A DNA stretch of 64,000 nt from Microcoleus vaginatus PCC 9802 (GCA_022701275.1 CP031740.1:2491001-2555000); one strand, 5' to 3'. Counted from the first letter of the stretch, positions 26,689 to 35,650 are shown. Notes: generated by a model not told the origin, from the letters alone. Numbers and translations are program-made.

Positions 26689-27870
26689 ATGCGGGAAATC
26701 TGCCAGAGCGTGGAAACCATATTTGAACTGCTGTTAGACGAACTTAAAAAGTCCACTCGCGCGTCTGAGCAGAACTGCCAAGATGTAGCAGGGCGACTCG
26801 CAGCAGAAGTCAACAGGATATGCACTGAAAGCCAGCGGATTCAAGCCTCCGGAGATATAGAAGGTTCAGCCCAGAGCCTCGCTCAGCACCGCTTGCAACA
26901 ATGCCTGCATTATTACAATTTAGGCTCCGGGCCCGGGCGAGTAGAATTGCACAGTACCCTCAGCGCGATCGTCTATCGCTACATCACTCCTCCGCAGGTG
27001 CAGTCTAGCTATCAGGCGCGAGTAGAACTGATCAAAGATTTTTTGCAAGGATTTTATCTCGAAGCTTTAAAGGCATTCCGGCGCGAAACCCAACTGCCAC
27101 CTACCTACAGTCCCCGCACTCGCTTAGAACTAGCAGAGTACATGGCCTTTGTAGAGCGCTTCGGCAAGCGGCGCATTCCTTTACCTCGGAACCGCAGCCA
27201 GCAACTAATTATTTTACGGGCCCAAACCTTTTCCCAGCAGCAGCCTAAAGAAACCTCGGTAGATATGGAACAAGCCGCCGACGGCGGGGCTTCAGATTCC
27301 GACCAAACTTGGAACGACACCTCGGTGCACTCGGTGCGGGAAGCGATGGCAGGACAGGGTTCGGCGGCAATTCGTCCGCTAGGCGACGAGTCAGAATCTC
27401 TGCGGCAAAACGTGATTGATGAATTAGTCGCTTACTTGAAAGAGCGCAACCAACAAGACTGCGCCGATTACTTCGTGCTGCGCTTGCAAGACTTGCCGAC
27501 TAATGAAATAGAGTCGCTTTTGGGCATAACTCCCCGCCAAAGAGACTATTTGCAGCAGCGCTTCAAGTACCATTTGCTCAGGTTCGCCATGTCGCACCGC
27601 TGGGAACTGGTTCACCAGTGGCTGGAAGCAGACTTAGACCGCAATTTGGGTTTGCTGCCTTCTCAGTGGCAGGCGTTTGGCGAGCAAATTGGTCCAGAGG
27701 GACAGCGTTTGCTAAAGTTGAAACAACAAGGTCTGTCAGAGTCAGCGATCGCGCAAAGCCTCGGCAGCACGGTAGCCCAGGTACAGAAACGGTGGTTTAA
27801 ATTGCTGGAACTTGCCTGGGAATTGCGAAATCGTTCAGATTCCGGAGAAGGGGCATCTAGTGATGAATAA
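26689..27870 (+). CDS. hetZ: HetZ-like developmental regulator
   Basis: A 393-residue protein recognisable as HetZ along its whole length. Conserved blocks are LDELKKSTRASEQNC, HRLQQCLHYYNLGSG, GRVELHSTLSAIVYRYI, RRIPLPRNRSQQLIILRAQT, FSQQQPKETSVDMEQAA, and LLGITPRQRDYLQQRFKYHL. In Anabaena HetZ is a DNA-binding regulator needed early in heterocyst differentiation. C-terminal helix-turn-helix-like segments (LPTNEIESLLGITPRQRDYL; SESAIAQSLGSTVAQVQKRW) fit DNA binding. patU3 follows with an 8-nt overlap, as in heterocyst formers. No heterocyst-specific gene (hetR, patS) is seen in this window, so its role here cannot be told. Confidence 0.9.
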   Translation: MREICQSVETIFELLLDELKKSTRASEQNCQDVAGRLAAEVNRICTESQRIQASGDIEGSAQSLAQHRLQQCLHYYNLGSGPGRVELHSTLSAIVYRYITPPQVQSSYQARVELIKDFLQGFYLEALKAFRRETQLPPTYSPRTRLELAEYMAFVERFGKRRIPLPRNRSQQLIILRAQTFSQQQPKETSVDMEQAADGGASDSDQTWNDTSVHSVREAMAGQGSAAIRPLGDESESLRQNVIDELVAYLKERNQQDCADYFVLRLQDLPTNEIESLLGITPRQRDYLQQRFKYHLLRFAMSHRWELVHQWLEADLDRNLGLLPSQWQAFGEQIGPEGQRLLKLKQQGLSESAIAQSLGSTVAQVQKRWFKLLELAWELRNRSDSGEGASSDE

Positions 27871-28933
27871 CGAAACGAACAGGGATGCAGAGGCTTTCGA
27901 TCGCCATTTTTTAGACTGGATATTGCAGGCGCCGATCGCGAATGCCTCTAGCGAAGATGAGGACAACCTCAATCAGTCCCCTCGCTCACAAGAGTGGGGC
28001 GAAACAGAAGAGAATTCCGGGGTGGAATACTGGGAATGGGACGAACCAGACCCGCTGGACTATCAAGTGGGGGCGCACAGCAATGCACCCGCACAACCGC
28101 AGACAATTGGAGAAATACCGACCGTGCAAGACCGTTTTCAGACCTTGTTAAAACAAAGGCTTAGAGCCGAAATTGAATCCAACCCGCCGCTGTTCCCCTG
28201 GGAAACAGAATTCAAAAGCTACGACCACGATTACCCAGACGATGTAGCCCCGCAATGGGTTCCCCCCCTACACCTCTGGACTCCCCAACTACAAAATATC
28301 AGGTGGGGCCGCCTGCCAATTCCGATCGCCCAAGGAGTTTTTGCTCAACTGCTAGAACCTTGTCAGGAACTGGTAATGTCGTCGCTGCGGGAAGGCTCGA
28401 AATTAGTTCGCGCTGTAGATGGCTTGTTTCCGGGCCATTCTCAGGAACTCAACGAGTTAGCTGGTTTAGTGCTCCGAGGTTCTTTGCGGGGACTTCTAGA
28501 TTTAGAAGATTTCCCGACTTACGAAGCAGCGAGTACCGATCAACAAATGGTGCTGTCGCTGTTGGCCGCCAAGGAAATCATTGAGTCTCTAACTTTGGAT
28601 TGTCCTGTGAATCAGCCGCCGGTTTCGCGGGAGTGGCTGACTGGTTTGGGTTCGCTGACTCTGGAGGCTCAATACCTGTCGAACCACAACAGAGAACAGC
28701 CAATGCCGTGTTTAAGAGTTGAGTGCCAATTTCCAGGGGCAGGAAGTTTGGAACTCAAGGGAGGAGATGCCGAAGCAACTGCACATCGTCCGAATTCCGG
28801 GCATTTAAGTGTGGAGTTGTTTGACGCACAACCTGACAAAACTTATGCCCTAGAAGTTCGATTCCAAAACTTCGAGACCAGACCTTTGATGTTTGCTATT
28901 CGTCCAATTGGGACAGGACAAGATAGCAACTAG
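27863..28933 (+). CDS. patU3: PatU3-like protein
   Basis: A 356-residue acidic, mostly soluble protein. Its ATG at 27863 overlaps the hetZ stop by eight bases (ATGAATAA) and follows GGAGAAGGGG, so translation is coupled. The N-terminal 110 residues are Glu/Gln/Pro-rich and probably disordered. The conserved part runs from PLFPWETEFKSYDHDY through QWVPPLHLWTPQLQN, LPIPIAQGVFAQLLEPCQ and LREGSKLVRAVDGLFPGHS. The C-terminus is a predicted beta domain (SLELKGG, HLSVELFDAQ, YALEVRFQNFE). In Anabaena PatU3 works with HetZ to set heterocyst spacing. The identification rests mainly on the hetZ linkage and these blocks. Confidence 0.82.
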   Translation: MNNETNRDAEAFDRHFLDWILQAPIANASSEDEDNLNQSPRSQEWGETEENSGVEYWEWDEPDPLDYQVGAHSNAPAQPQTIGEIPTVQDRFQTLLKQRLRAEIESNPPLFPWETEFKSYDHDYPDDVAPQWVPPLHLWTPQLQNIRWGRLPIPIAQGVFAQLLEPCQELVMSSLREGSKLVRAVDGLFPGHSQELNELAGLVLRGSLRGLLDLEDFPTYEAASTDQQMVLSLLAAKEIIESLTLDCPVNQPPVSREWLTGLGSLTLEAQYLSNHNREQPMPCLRVECQFPGAGSLELKGGDAEATAHRPNSGHLSVELFDAQPDKTYALEVRFQNFETRPLMFAIRPIGTGQDSN

Positions 28934-29077
28934 AAAGGTCTAATTAGAGTAAATAATTTAGGTTTTTACTCGCTGGTTTGACCTCACACAAAAACAAATG
29001 CAATTCCTCGACTACTGTCGTGGAAAGCCAAAAATTTTAGATCTTAGTTCAAGCCCCCAGATTCATCGGTGGAGTCA

Positions 29078-29110
29078 ATCTAAAATCTAAAATCTAAAAT
29101 CTACAATCTA
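29078..29110. repeat. Heptamer tandem repeat (TCTAAAA)
   Basis: About four to five copies of TCTAAAA lie 27 bp before the TgpA-like gene. The reverse-complement heptamer TTTTAGA makes up the arrays at 35655-35684 and 35747-35779. Confidence 0.7.
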
Positions 29111-29136
29111 CTGCTAGTTGACTTGGATGGGTGCAC

Positions 29137-31500
29137 ATGACAACTGATAACCTGCGAAATATACCTGTTTTGGGTAAACTGTGGGAGCAGATCGAGGCTA
29201 TGCCTCCGCCGGTGATTGAGGATTCTTTACTGCTGCGAATCCTAGTTCAGTTGTTGGTAATTGTGGGAATTGTAGCTACTGACGTTGCTGCTGAAGAAGC
29301 CCAGAACCTGTGGGCTGTGCCTGTTAGTATTGTGGGAGCAACTTGGAGTTGGTACCGCCGCCGCGATCGCAATGTAGCTGCTAAGTTCTGCATAGCTATT
29401 GGAATGCTGGTGGCGCTGTTCGCTTTTTTTAGCCGCTTGGTGGGAGAATTGAATGATACGCGGTTAGTTTTGGCGCAACTGTTAATCCAACTTCAAGTGC
29501 TGCACAGTTTCGATTTGCCCCGCCGCAAGGATTTGGGCTATTCGATGGTAATCGGGCTAATTTTGTTAGGGGTAGCAGCGACTCTCAGCCAAACCTTGAC
29601 TTTTGGACCGCTGCTGTTGCTGTTTTTGGCTTTAGCGCTTCCGACTTTGGTGTTGGATTATCGATCGCGCTTGGGGTTCTCAAAGGTAGAAGATAGAAAG
29701 CATTCGGTAGAAGGTAAAGAGAAAAAAAATAACTGGTCGTTATTTGCTGCTACTTTATCGCCAAAGTATTTTGGTTGGCTGCTGCTGATAACTGTCGGGT
29801 TGGGGCTGACTATTTTTGCGTTTTTGCCACGCCTCCCTGGCTATCAGTTGCGGACTTTTCCAGTGAGTGCTCCTATTCAATATCAGGGGGAGTTTGACTC
29901 GCGCAGCATTCTGAACCCGGGGTATGTCAGAGGGGGAAATGAAAAAGGGACTGGCGGAGGAAGGGGGAGAAACCCAGACAAAGGGCCAGGAGAGGTGGAC
30001 TCTACTTTTTATTACGGTTTCAACCAGCGCATCAATCAAAATTTGCGGGGGGAAATGAAACCTCAAGTGGTGATGCGGGTGCGATCGCAGGCTGCGGGTT
30101 TTTGGCGAGTATTAGGCTTTGACAAATACACCGGTCAGGGTTGGGAAATTTCTCGCAACGAACAAGCTCAAAAGCTGACTCGGCCTCGGTGGTCTTATCA
30201 ATTTTATCTGAATCCGTTTCCCAATGCGCCTCGGACTCAAGAGGTGATTCAAAGTTATACTATTGTTGCTCCAATGCCGAATTTGATTCCGGCTTTAAAC
30301 AAGCCGAGGGAACTTTATTTTCCGAGTCCAGAGGCGGCGATTGATGCGGAGGGGGGTTTGCGAGCGCCTGCGGAATTGGGAGAGGGTGTGACTTATACAG
30401 TTATTTCTAATGTACCTTTTCGCGATCGCTCTTTGTTGGGGAAAACTGGTACTAATTACCCGAAAAATATTCGCAACTTCTATTTGGATGTGCCACCGGA
30501 AATTGCCCAGAAGGTGCGAGAAAAAACAGAAGACATATTGGCGGCAAGAACTAGAGTATCCCAGTCGGACAGACCGATCGATTCTCCTTACGAAAAAGCT
30601 TTGTATTTGGCTCAATATTTAAAGCAAAATCCGAATTACAAAATAGAAAAAGCTTTGCCTTACTTAGAAGAAGGTGAAGATTTAGTCCAGGCTTTTCTGT
30701 TTGGCTACAAAAACACCCAGGACGGCAAAAAAGTTACAGGTGGATATCCAGACCACTTTTCGACGGTACTGACAATTATGCTGAGGTCGGTCGGGATTCC
30801 GGCGCGGTTGGTGGGCGGTTTCGATACGGGAGAATTCAACCCGTTTACTGGTTACTATATTGTGAAAAATACCGACGCTTTTTTGATGACCGAGGTATAT
30901 TTTCCCAATAATGGCTGGTTTGCTTTTAATCCGATTCCCGGTTATCCGCTGATTCCGGCTTCGGTGGAAGACAACCAGACTTTTAGTGCGCTGCAATCGT
31001 TTTGGCAGTGGATCGCGGGTTGGCTACCGACTCCTCTCAGAAGCGGGCTGGATTCAGTTATAGGTTTTGTAATTGGCTGGATCAGCTTGATTGTGGGCTG
31101 GTTTCTGGGACAGTTTGCTAAGGGTTGGGTGGGGTTATTTACTGGCTTGATTGCTGCGATCGCCTTTGGCTTTATTGGCTGGTTAATTTGGCAAGTGTGG
31201 CGCAAGTGGCGCCACCGCCGCTGGCTGGCGAAGTTGCCGCCGGTGGAGGGGGTTTATCAGGAAATGCTGAAGGATTTGGCGAGTAGGGGATTTGTGAAAC
31301 CTCGCGCTCAAACGCCTTTGGAGTATGCTGAGGCAATGCGCGGGAATCATGCAACTGATGAAGCTGAGGTGATTGATGAAGTTTCGCAAGCTTACGTGCG
31401 GTGGAAGTATGGCGGCGAAGCGGGTAATTTGAGTCAGTTGCGGGGGTTGGTGGAAAATTTGAGACGATCGCACTTGAAGAAACTCAAAAAGTTAAGATAA
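29137..31500 (+). CDS. TgpA-like membrane protein with degenerate transglutaminase core
   Basis: A 787-residue integral membrane protein from ATG 29137 (an in-frame GTG lies at 29131). Five or six helices (about 30-250) form the TgpA_N/DUF3488 part. A large outer domain (about 255-600) contains the transglutaminase-like core, then two helices (about 635-690) and a C-terminal DUF4129-like cytoplasmic tail. The core shows LVQAFLFGYKN and GIPARLVGGFD, but all three catalytic positions are changed. In numbering from 29131, the Cys of GYCEQFA is Pro540 (GYPDHFS), the His of DAHAWVEV is Phe584 (DAFLMTEV) and the Asp of FDPTPG is Asn600 (FNPIPG). It is therefore probably a non-catalytic envelope protein. 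No gene partner is evident. Confidence 0.82.
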   Translation: MTTDNLRNIPVLGKLWEQIEAMPPPVIEDSLLLRILVQLLVIVGIVATDVAAEEAQNLWAVPVSIVGATWSWYRRRDRNVAAKFCIAIGMLVALFAFFSRLVGELNDTRLVLAQLLIQLQVLHSFDLPRRKDLGYSMVIGLILLGVAATLSQTLTFGPLLLLFLALALPTLVLDYRSRLGFSKVEDRKHSVEGKEKKNNWSLFAATLSPKYFGWLLLITVGLGLTIFAFLPRLPGYQLRTFPVSAPIQYQGEFDSRSILNPGYVRGGNEKGTGGGRGRNPDKGPGEVDSTFYYGFNQRINQNLRGEMKPQVVMRVRSQAAGFWRVLGFDKYTGQGWEISRNEQAQKLTRPRWSYQFYLNPFPNAPRTQEVIQSYTIVAPMPNLIPALNKPRELYFPSPEAAIDAEGGLRAPAELGEGVTYTVISNVPFRDRSLLGKTGTNYPKNIRNFYLDVPPEIAQKVREKTEDILAARTRVSQSDRPIDSPYEKALYLAQYLKQNPNYKIEKALPYLEEGEDLVQAFLFGYKNTQDGKKVTGGYPDHFSTVLTIMLRSVGIPARLVGGFDTGEFNPFTGYYIVKNTDAFLMTEVYFPNNGWFAFNPIPGYPLIPASVEDNQTFSALQSFWQWIAGWLPTPLRSGLDSVIGFVIGWISLIVGWFLGQFAKGWVGLFTGLIAAIAFGFIGWLIWQVWRKWRHRRWLAKLPPVEGVYQEMLKDLASRGFVKPRAQTPLEYAEAMRGNHATDEAEVIDEVSQAYVRWKYGGEAGNLSQLRGLVENLRRSHLKKLKKLR

Positions 31501-31553
31501 AAATCGGTGATCGAAATCGCTTCTACACAAGTAGGAGTTACGGAGAAAAACCA

Positions 31554-31640
31554 AAGAAACCGGGTTTTTTGCGCCCTTAAAGGGGTGTAACGCCTCTTCT
31601 GGCCCAAAACTCGGTTTCTGCGCTCCCATGCGTAATCAAA
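31554..31640. repeat. AAACCGGGTTTTTT-bounded repeat, copy downstream of the Roco gene
   Basis: It begins with AGAAACCGGGTTTTTT and ends with CAAAACTCGGTTTCT plus GCTCCCATGCGTAATC. Both ends match the two copies at 34949-35116, in the same orientation, but the middle differs. The complementary ends could form a hairpin and act as a terminator between the convergent TgpA-like and Roco genes. Confidence 0.65.
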
Positions 31641-31716
31641 TCCGGTGGCCTCGGAATTGATATTACCCACAGTTAGGACACCGCGCCCGGGATATATAAG
31701 TATTATGTTTTTTTAT

Positions 31717-34700
31717 TTAACGTGCCGATGGAATCGTGATTTCGACACCAGCCTTTTGAGCTAAATCGGTGACATTGTTGGTAAAATCTGTCATGTTTGC
31801 GATCGGAGAAGCAATACTCGCCGCGAGCGCTAAAATAACACCCAATTTTTTCGCAATGAGTTTCAGATTGCGCTTTTCTGTGGGTTTCTTTAGTTGTTCT
31901 TCCACGTTGCCAATTTCCATCAACACTTCTTCGCGTTCGTCTTCGGGGAAGTGTGCGGCGGTTTCACGCATCGATGAAATCAGTTGCAGAAGTTCGGCGG
32001 TATTGGCGTTATTGGTTTGATTGAATGTATGGCCACTAGCTTGGGCATTATCTTGAAGTTGGTTGGCGTTAATGCCGGAGAGATTAGCGCCTTGCAAGTT
32101 GTTTGTTTGGGAAGAATCTTGATTCATGCTGTTACCGTCGATGTACAAGTGTAAATTGTTTACAGTTTGCTGAGTTCTAGAATTATCTACCGTATCCGAT
32201 CGATCGCTTCCAGGAACTTTCTCTTGGGAATAGTCGGGAAAATCCTCGATTAAGCGCCGCACCTGGACTTCTTCATATGATGGCGGTTTGCCACATTCCA
32301 CTGTGTACTTGCCATTTGCCAAACGGTCGCGCAAATCCTCAAAGTCATAGGAATAGGGATTTTGGCTACCTTTGCATTGGGAACAATTGCAGGGAATTAA
32401 TTCTTCGTATTTGAGGCGCTTATCGTAATCATCATGAATTTCCCGGAGTTTGTGACGAATGCTATTTAGGAGATAGTTTTTCGGGGTTCCAGATACGCGG
32501 ATGCGGATTTCTCGTTGATGATAATTCTCGATGACTTCGGCTTTGGCGTAGTTGTCGGCGAGGAGAACGCCGTCACGCCAGACAATATCCCCACTAGCCG
32601 CACCTGAAGAGGGAGGGGTATTCGGGCGGCAAATCAAGCGGTGCATCTCTACAATCAGCCTGGTGATGATGCCTTTGGGCATGAAGTCGTATTTGTAGCG
32701 CACAATCAGGTTGTCGGTGTCGTCCCAGTCGTACTTTTGTCCTTCGAGGGGGAGCCGTTGCGGGGCGATGTAGTGTCCCCGTTGGCCGGGGATTGGGTAG
32801 CAAATTTTGAAGTTTTCCATGAGCTCAAGTAGCTCATCGTGGAGGCATTCGTATTGTCTATCGCTCCAGATTTCGCTGAGGTTTTCGTCGGTGAAGTATC
32901 CACAATTGGCGATGACTTGTTGGTTATCGGTGACTTTGTAGACGGCGTTGGTTGCCCATTCGGGACGCAGGATGACCCAGTTGAGGAGGATAGATTTTTT
33001 CTTGTCAGTATTTGTTTGGAAGTGGAGGATAATACCCAAGTCGTGCAAATACTTGCTCAGACTCAGCATGGCCTGTTTGTCGGACTTGTCGAAGCCTTGG
33101 TTAGCGCAGATGTCGTAGAACTCAGAGACTTCGATGTGGGTTTTGCGTTGGGCGTAGTTTTCCAGGACGTGGCGGACTTTTGCCCAGTGTTTGGGGATGG
33201 GCGTACTGATGTGATCCAGGGTGGTGATGCGGTTTTGTAGGGTGCGCTGGAGGGTTTCGAGTCCGCGATTGTCGGCGAGGTTGGTGGTGAGGAGTTTTTC
33301 TAGGTTGTCAAAGTCACCGCGCAGTTGGGAAAAGTTGATTTCGCAGCGGCGGTCTTGTTTTTCGTTCTGGACGAGGAAGACGGGACTGCTGTTGCTGAGG
33401 AGTTCGATGATGTTCAACCAGTAGCAGAGGTTGGGGTTTTCGCGGCGGTTATCGACGAGGAGGATATAGAGGGAACGTTCGGTGAGGAAAAATTGGTGCG
33501 TGGCGTGGTAGATTTCCTGTCCGCCGAAGTCCCAGATGTGGACGCGGAAAGGTTTGCCGTTGGCTTGTGGGAATTCCCAGCGGATGACATTGATGCCTTC
33601 GGTGCTGGGTTCTTGTTCTTTGAGTTCGTAGTCGGGGTTGAGGAGTTTGTTTGCTAGGGTAGTTTTTCCCGATTCGCCTTCGCCGACAATCAAAAGTTTG
33701 GCTTCGTTGAGTTCTTCGGTATCGTTGGGATCGCGGGTTTGGAAGTAGAAGTCGAGGATGGTACGCAAATCGCCTGGTTCGGACAATTCTTCGCCTTGGA
33801 GAATTTCGGGAGGAATCGGGATCGGATTTCCCCGCAAGTCGAGTTTTTCCAGCTTTTCCATGCCGCCAATCGCCTCTGGGATGGAGGTAATCTGATTGTT
33901 ACTGAGGGAAAGGTCTGTCAGATTCGACAGTTGCCCGATCACCTCTGGGATGGAGGTAATCTGATTGTTACTGAGGGAAAGGTCTGTCAGATTCGACAGT
34001 TGCCCGATCACCTCTGGGATGGAGGTAATCTGATTGTTATCGAGGTGAAGCAGTGTCAGATTCGACAATTGCCCGATCACCTCTGGGATAGAGGTAATCT
34101 GACTTTCACTGAGCAAAAGCAGTGTCAGATTCGACAGTTTGCCAAGCGATTCTGGGATTTCGGTAATCTGATTTAAACCGAGCAAAAGCACTGTCAGATT
34201 CGGCAGTTTGCCGAGCGCATCTGGGATGGAGGTAATCTGATTGCTATAGAGCCAAAGCTGTGTCAGATTCGACAGTTTGCCGAGCGCATCTGGGATGGAG
34301 GTAATCTGATTGTTATTGAGGTTAAGCAGTATCAGATTCGACAGTTGCCCGATCGCTTCGGGGATTTCGGTAATTTGATTGTTATTGAGGTAAAGGTGTG
34401 TCAGATTTGACAGTTGCCCGAGATCCTCTGGGATGGAGGTAATCTGATTGTGGCTGAGGTTAAGCAGTATCAGATTCGACAGTTGCCCGAGATCCTCTGG
34501 GATGGAGGTAATCTGATTGTTATTGAGGTTAAGCAGTATCAGATTCGACAGTTGCCCGAGATCCTCTGGGATGGAGGTAATCTGATTGTAACTGAGGTCA
34601 AGCCGTGTCAGATTCGACAGTTGCCTGAGATCCTCTGGGATGGAGGTAATCTGATTGTGGCTGAGGTTAAGTATTTTTAAGTTGGTTAATTGAAGAACAG

Positions 34701-34899
34701 CATCAGGAAACTTAGTTAACTTATTCCCAACCCATTGCATTGTCTCTTCATCGAACTTCGCCAACACCAGCATCTCAAGCTGCGTACACTTGCCAATCTC
34801 CGGCGGCAATTCCTCCAACCCCAACCCCGACAAATCCAGTTGGGTCAATTTTTCCTCGGCTGCCCGGTGAATTCGCCGCACTGCTTCCTCTCGCGTCAT
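31717..34899 (-). CDS. Leucine-rich-repeat Roc-COR (Roco) GTPase
   Basis: A 1060-residue Roco protein. Residues 15-375 hold about 15 leucine-rich repeats, twelve of them exactly 23 residues long (NLTxLxLxxNQITSIPExIGQLS) and near-identical at DNA level. The Roc GTPase follows: P-loop VGEGESGKTT with Lys412, G3 WDFGGQE, and G4-like VQNEKQD. COR runs from about 560 to 800 (ILLNWVILRPEWATNAVY; CYPIPGQRGHYIAPQRLP). A polar linker (about 920-960, rich in Asn and Gln, with NLQGANLSGINANQL) leads to a C-terminal tail with a helical block (ELLQLISSMRETAAHFPED) and a hydrophobic stretch LGVILALAASIASPIANM. Roco proteins switch between dimer and monomer with GTP state; the bacterial roles are mostly unknown. 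The gene is flanked on both sides by copies of one repeat. Confidence 0.9.
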   Translation of the reverse strand: MTREEAVRRIHRAAEEKLTQLDLSGLGLEELPPEIGKCTQLEMLVLAKFDEETMQWVGNKLTKFPDAVLQLTNLKILNLSHNQITSIPEDLRQLSNLTRLDLSYNQITSIPEDLGQLSNLILLNLNNNQITSIPEDLGQLSNLILLNLSHNQITSIPEDLGQLSNLTHLYLNNNQITEIPEAIGQLSNLILLNLNNNQITSIPDALGKLSNLTQLWLYSNQITSIPDALGKLPNLTVLLLGLNQITEIPESLGKLSNLTLLLLSESQITSIPEVIGQLSNLTLLHLDNNQITSIPEVIGQLSNLTDLSLSNNQITSIPEVIGQLSNLTDLSLSNNQITSIPEAIGGMEKLEKLDLRGNPIPIPPEILQGEELSEPGDLRTILDFYFQTRDPNDTEELNEAKLLIVGEGESGKTTLANKLLNPDYELKEQEPSTEGINVIRWEFPQANGKPFRVHIWDFGGQEIYHATHQFFLTERSLYILLVDNRRENPNLCYWLNIIELLSNSSPVFLVQNEKQDRRCEINFSQLRGDFDNLEKLLTTNLADNRGLETLQRTLQNRITTLDHISTPIPKHWAKVRHVLENYAQRKTHIEVSEFYDICANQGFDKSDKQAMLSLSKYLHDLGIILHFQTNTDKKKSILLNWVILRPEWATNAVYKVTDNQQVIANCGYFTDENLSEIWSDRQYECLHDELLELMENFKICYPIPGQRGHYIAPQRLPLEGQKYDWDDTDNLIVRYKYDFMPKGIITRLIVEMHRLICRPNTPPSSGAASGDIVWRDGVLLADNYAKAEVIENYHQREIRIRVSGTPKNYLLNSIRHKLREIHDDYDKRLKYEELIPCNCSQCKGSQNPYSYDFEDLRDRLANGKYTVECGKPPSYEEVQVRRLIEDFPDYSQEKVPGSDRSDTVDNSRTQQTVNNLHLYIDGNSMNQDSSQTNNLQGANLSGINANQLQDNAQASGHTFNQTNNANTAELLQLISSMRETAAHFPEDEREEVLMEIGNVEEQLKKPTEKRNLKLIAKKLGVILALAASIASPIANMTDFTNNVTDLAQKAGVEITIPSAR

Positions 34900-34948
34900 G
34901 CCCTTTGTCTCTCGGTAGGATTCATTTTATTGTGACAGTCAAAACTCA

Positions 34949-35116
34949 AGAAACCGGGTTTTTTCGAGTTTCTACGACTGCATGGCGTCTTCTGGGCAAA
35001 AACCCGGTTTCTGGCCACCCGCGCGTCATCTAAGAAACCGGGTTTTTTTTCGGTTTCTACGACTGCATGGCGTTTTCTGGGCAAAAACCCGGTTTCTGGC
35101 CACCCGCGCGTAATCT
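34949..35116. repeat. Two tandem copies of an 83-85-bp hairpin repeat upstream of the Roco gene
   Basis: Copy 1 (34949-35031) and copy 2 (35032-35116) are nearly identical. Each starts AAGAAACCGGGTTTTTT, carries TTTCTACGACTGCATGGCGT in the middle, and ends CAAAAACCCGGTTTCTGG plus CCACCCGCGCGT. The ends AAACCGGGTTTTT and AAAAACCCGGTTT are complementary, so each copy can fold into a long hairpin. A diverged copy lies beyond the 3' end of the Roco gene at 31554-31640. Confidence 0.85.
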
Positions 35117-35275
35117 GATGGCGATCGCAAAATTTTCACTCTTAATACAGCCTCACGCTTTCAATCATCGGTTTGATGAGCAACAATGAGGCGATCGATT
35201 TCTTCGTGATGGCGATCGTAATAACGCCAAGCATTCTCTCTTCTCGAAATCAGGCACAAGAAGCACTAGCTGACA

Positions 35276-35431
35276 GTGAAGCCGAAGGATTTGGACTATG
35301 AAAAGATTGCTGAGAGCGAGGAAGTGCGAGGGATAAACTTTGAATTACTGTTGTGCTGCATTAATCTGGTTAATCATGTTGATGCTATCAAAACTTTTCA
35401 GCAAGCACTCAAGAACGATAAAAATAAGTAA
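35276..35431 (+). CDS. Possible 51-residue protein, GTG start
   Basis: A GTG-initiated frame reads VKPKDLDYEKIAESEEVRG and then NFELLLCCINLVNHVDAIKT, a charged helix followed by an amphipathic one, ending at TAA 35429-35431. An in-frame stop lies three codons upstream of the GTG, and there is no clear ribosome-binding site. The composition looks coding. It may be a fragment of a larger lost gene. No family is recognised. Confidence 0.3.
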   Translation: MKPKDLDYEKIAESEEVRGINFELLLCCINLVNHVDAIKTFQQALKNDKNK

Positions 35432-35462
35432 CGGTTTTCAACTCAGATTGAGTATCAACCCA

Positions 35463-35512
35463 AATAAAAAACACCCCCCCGACAATAGGCTGGGGTTGTG
35501 TGTTTTACTATA
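35463..35512. terminator. Imperfect hairpin downstream of the small frame
   Basis: AAAACACCCC on the left can pair with GGGGTTGTGTGTTTT on the right with a small bulge, around CGACAATAGGCT. It lies between the small plus-strand frame and the 3' end of the minus-strand tRNA, so it could serve either. Confidence 0.4.
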
Positions 35513-35523
35513 AAAATTTTAAG

Positions 35524-35605
35524 TGCGGATAAAAGGACTTGAACCTTCACTCCTCTCGGAACCAGAACCTAAATCTGGCGCGTCTGCCAATTTCGCCATA
35601 TCCGC
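35524..35605 (-). tRNA. tRNA-Leu (anticodon UAG)
   Basis: On the minus strand the acceptor arms GCGGATA (35605-35599) and TATCCGC (35531-35525) pair fully, with discriminator A at 35524. The anticodon stem CCAGA/TCTGG encloses the loop TTTAGGT, giving anticodon TAG at 35571-35569. A long variable arm (TTCCGAGAGGAGTGAA region) and the T loop GGTTCAAGTCC mark a class II leucine tRNA. Length is 82 nt; CCA is not encoded. It reads CUN leucine codons, chiefly CUA and CUG. Confidence 0.95.
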
Positions 35606-35650
35606 ATTTTGACATTTAAATACTATAGCACACAACAGAGCGATCGGTCA

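Noticed and set aside
33739..34680. Long repetitive plus-strand frames (LWDGGNLIVTEGKVCQIRQ-type)
   Set aside because: They are the antisense of the leucine-rich repeats of the Roco gene; the 69-bp period comes from that gene.
35524..35605. Prophage or genomic-island attachment site at tRNA-Leu
   Set aside because: No integrase gene nearby and no copy of the tRNA 3' end elsewhere in the window.
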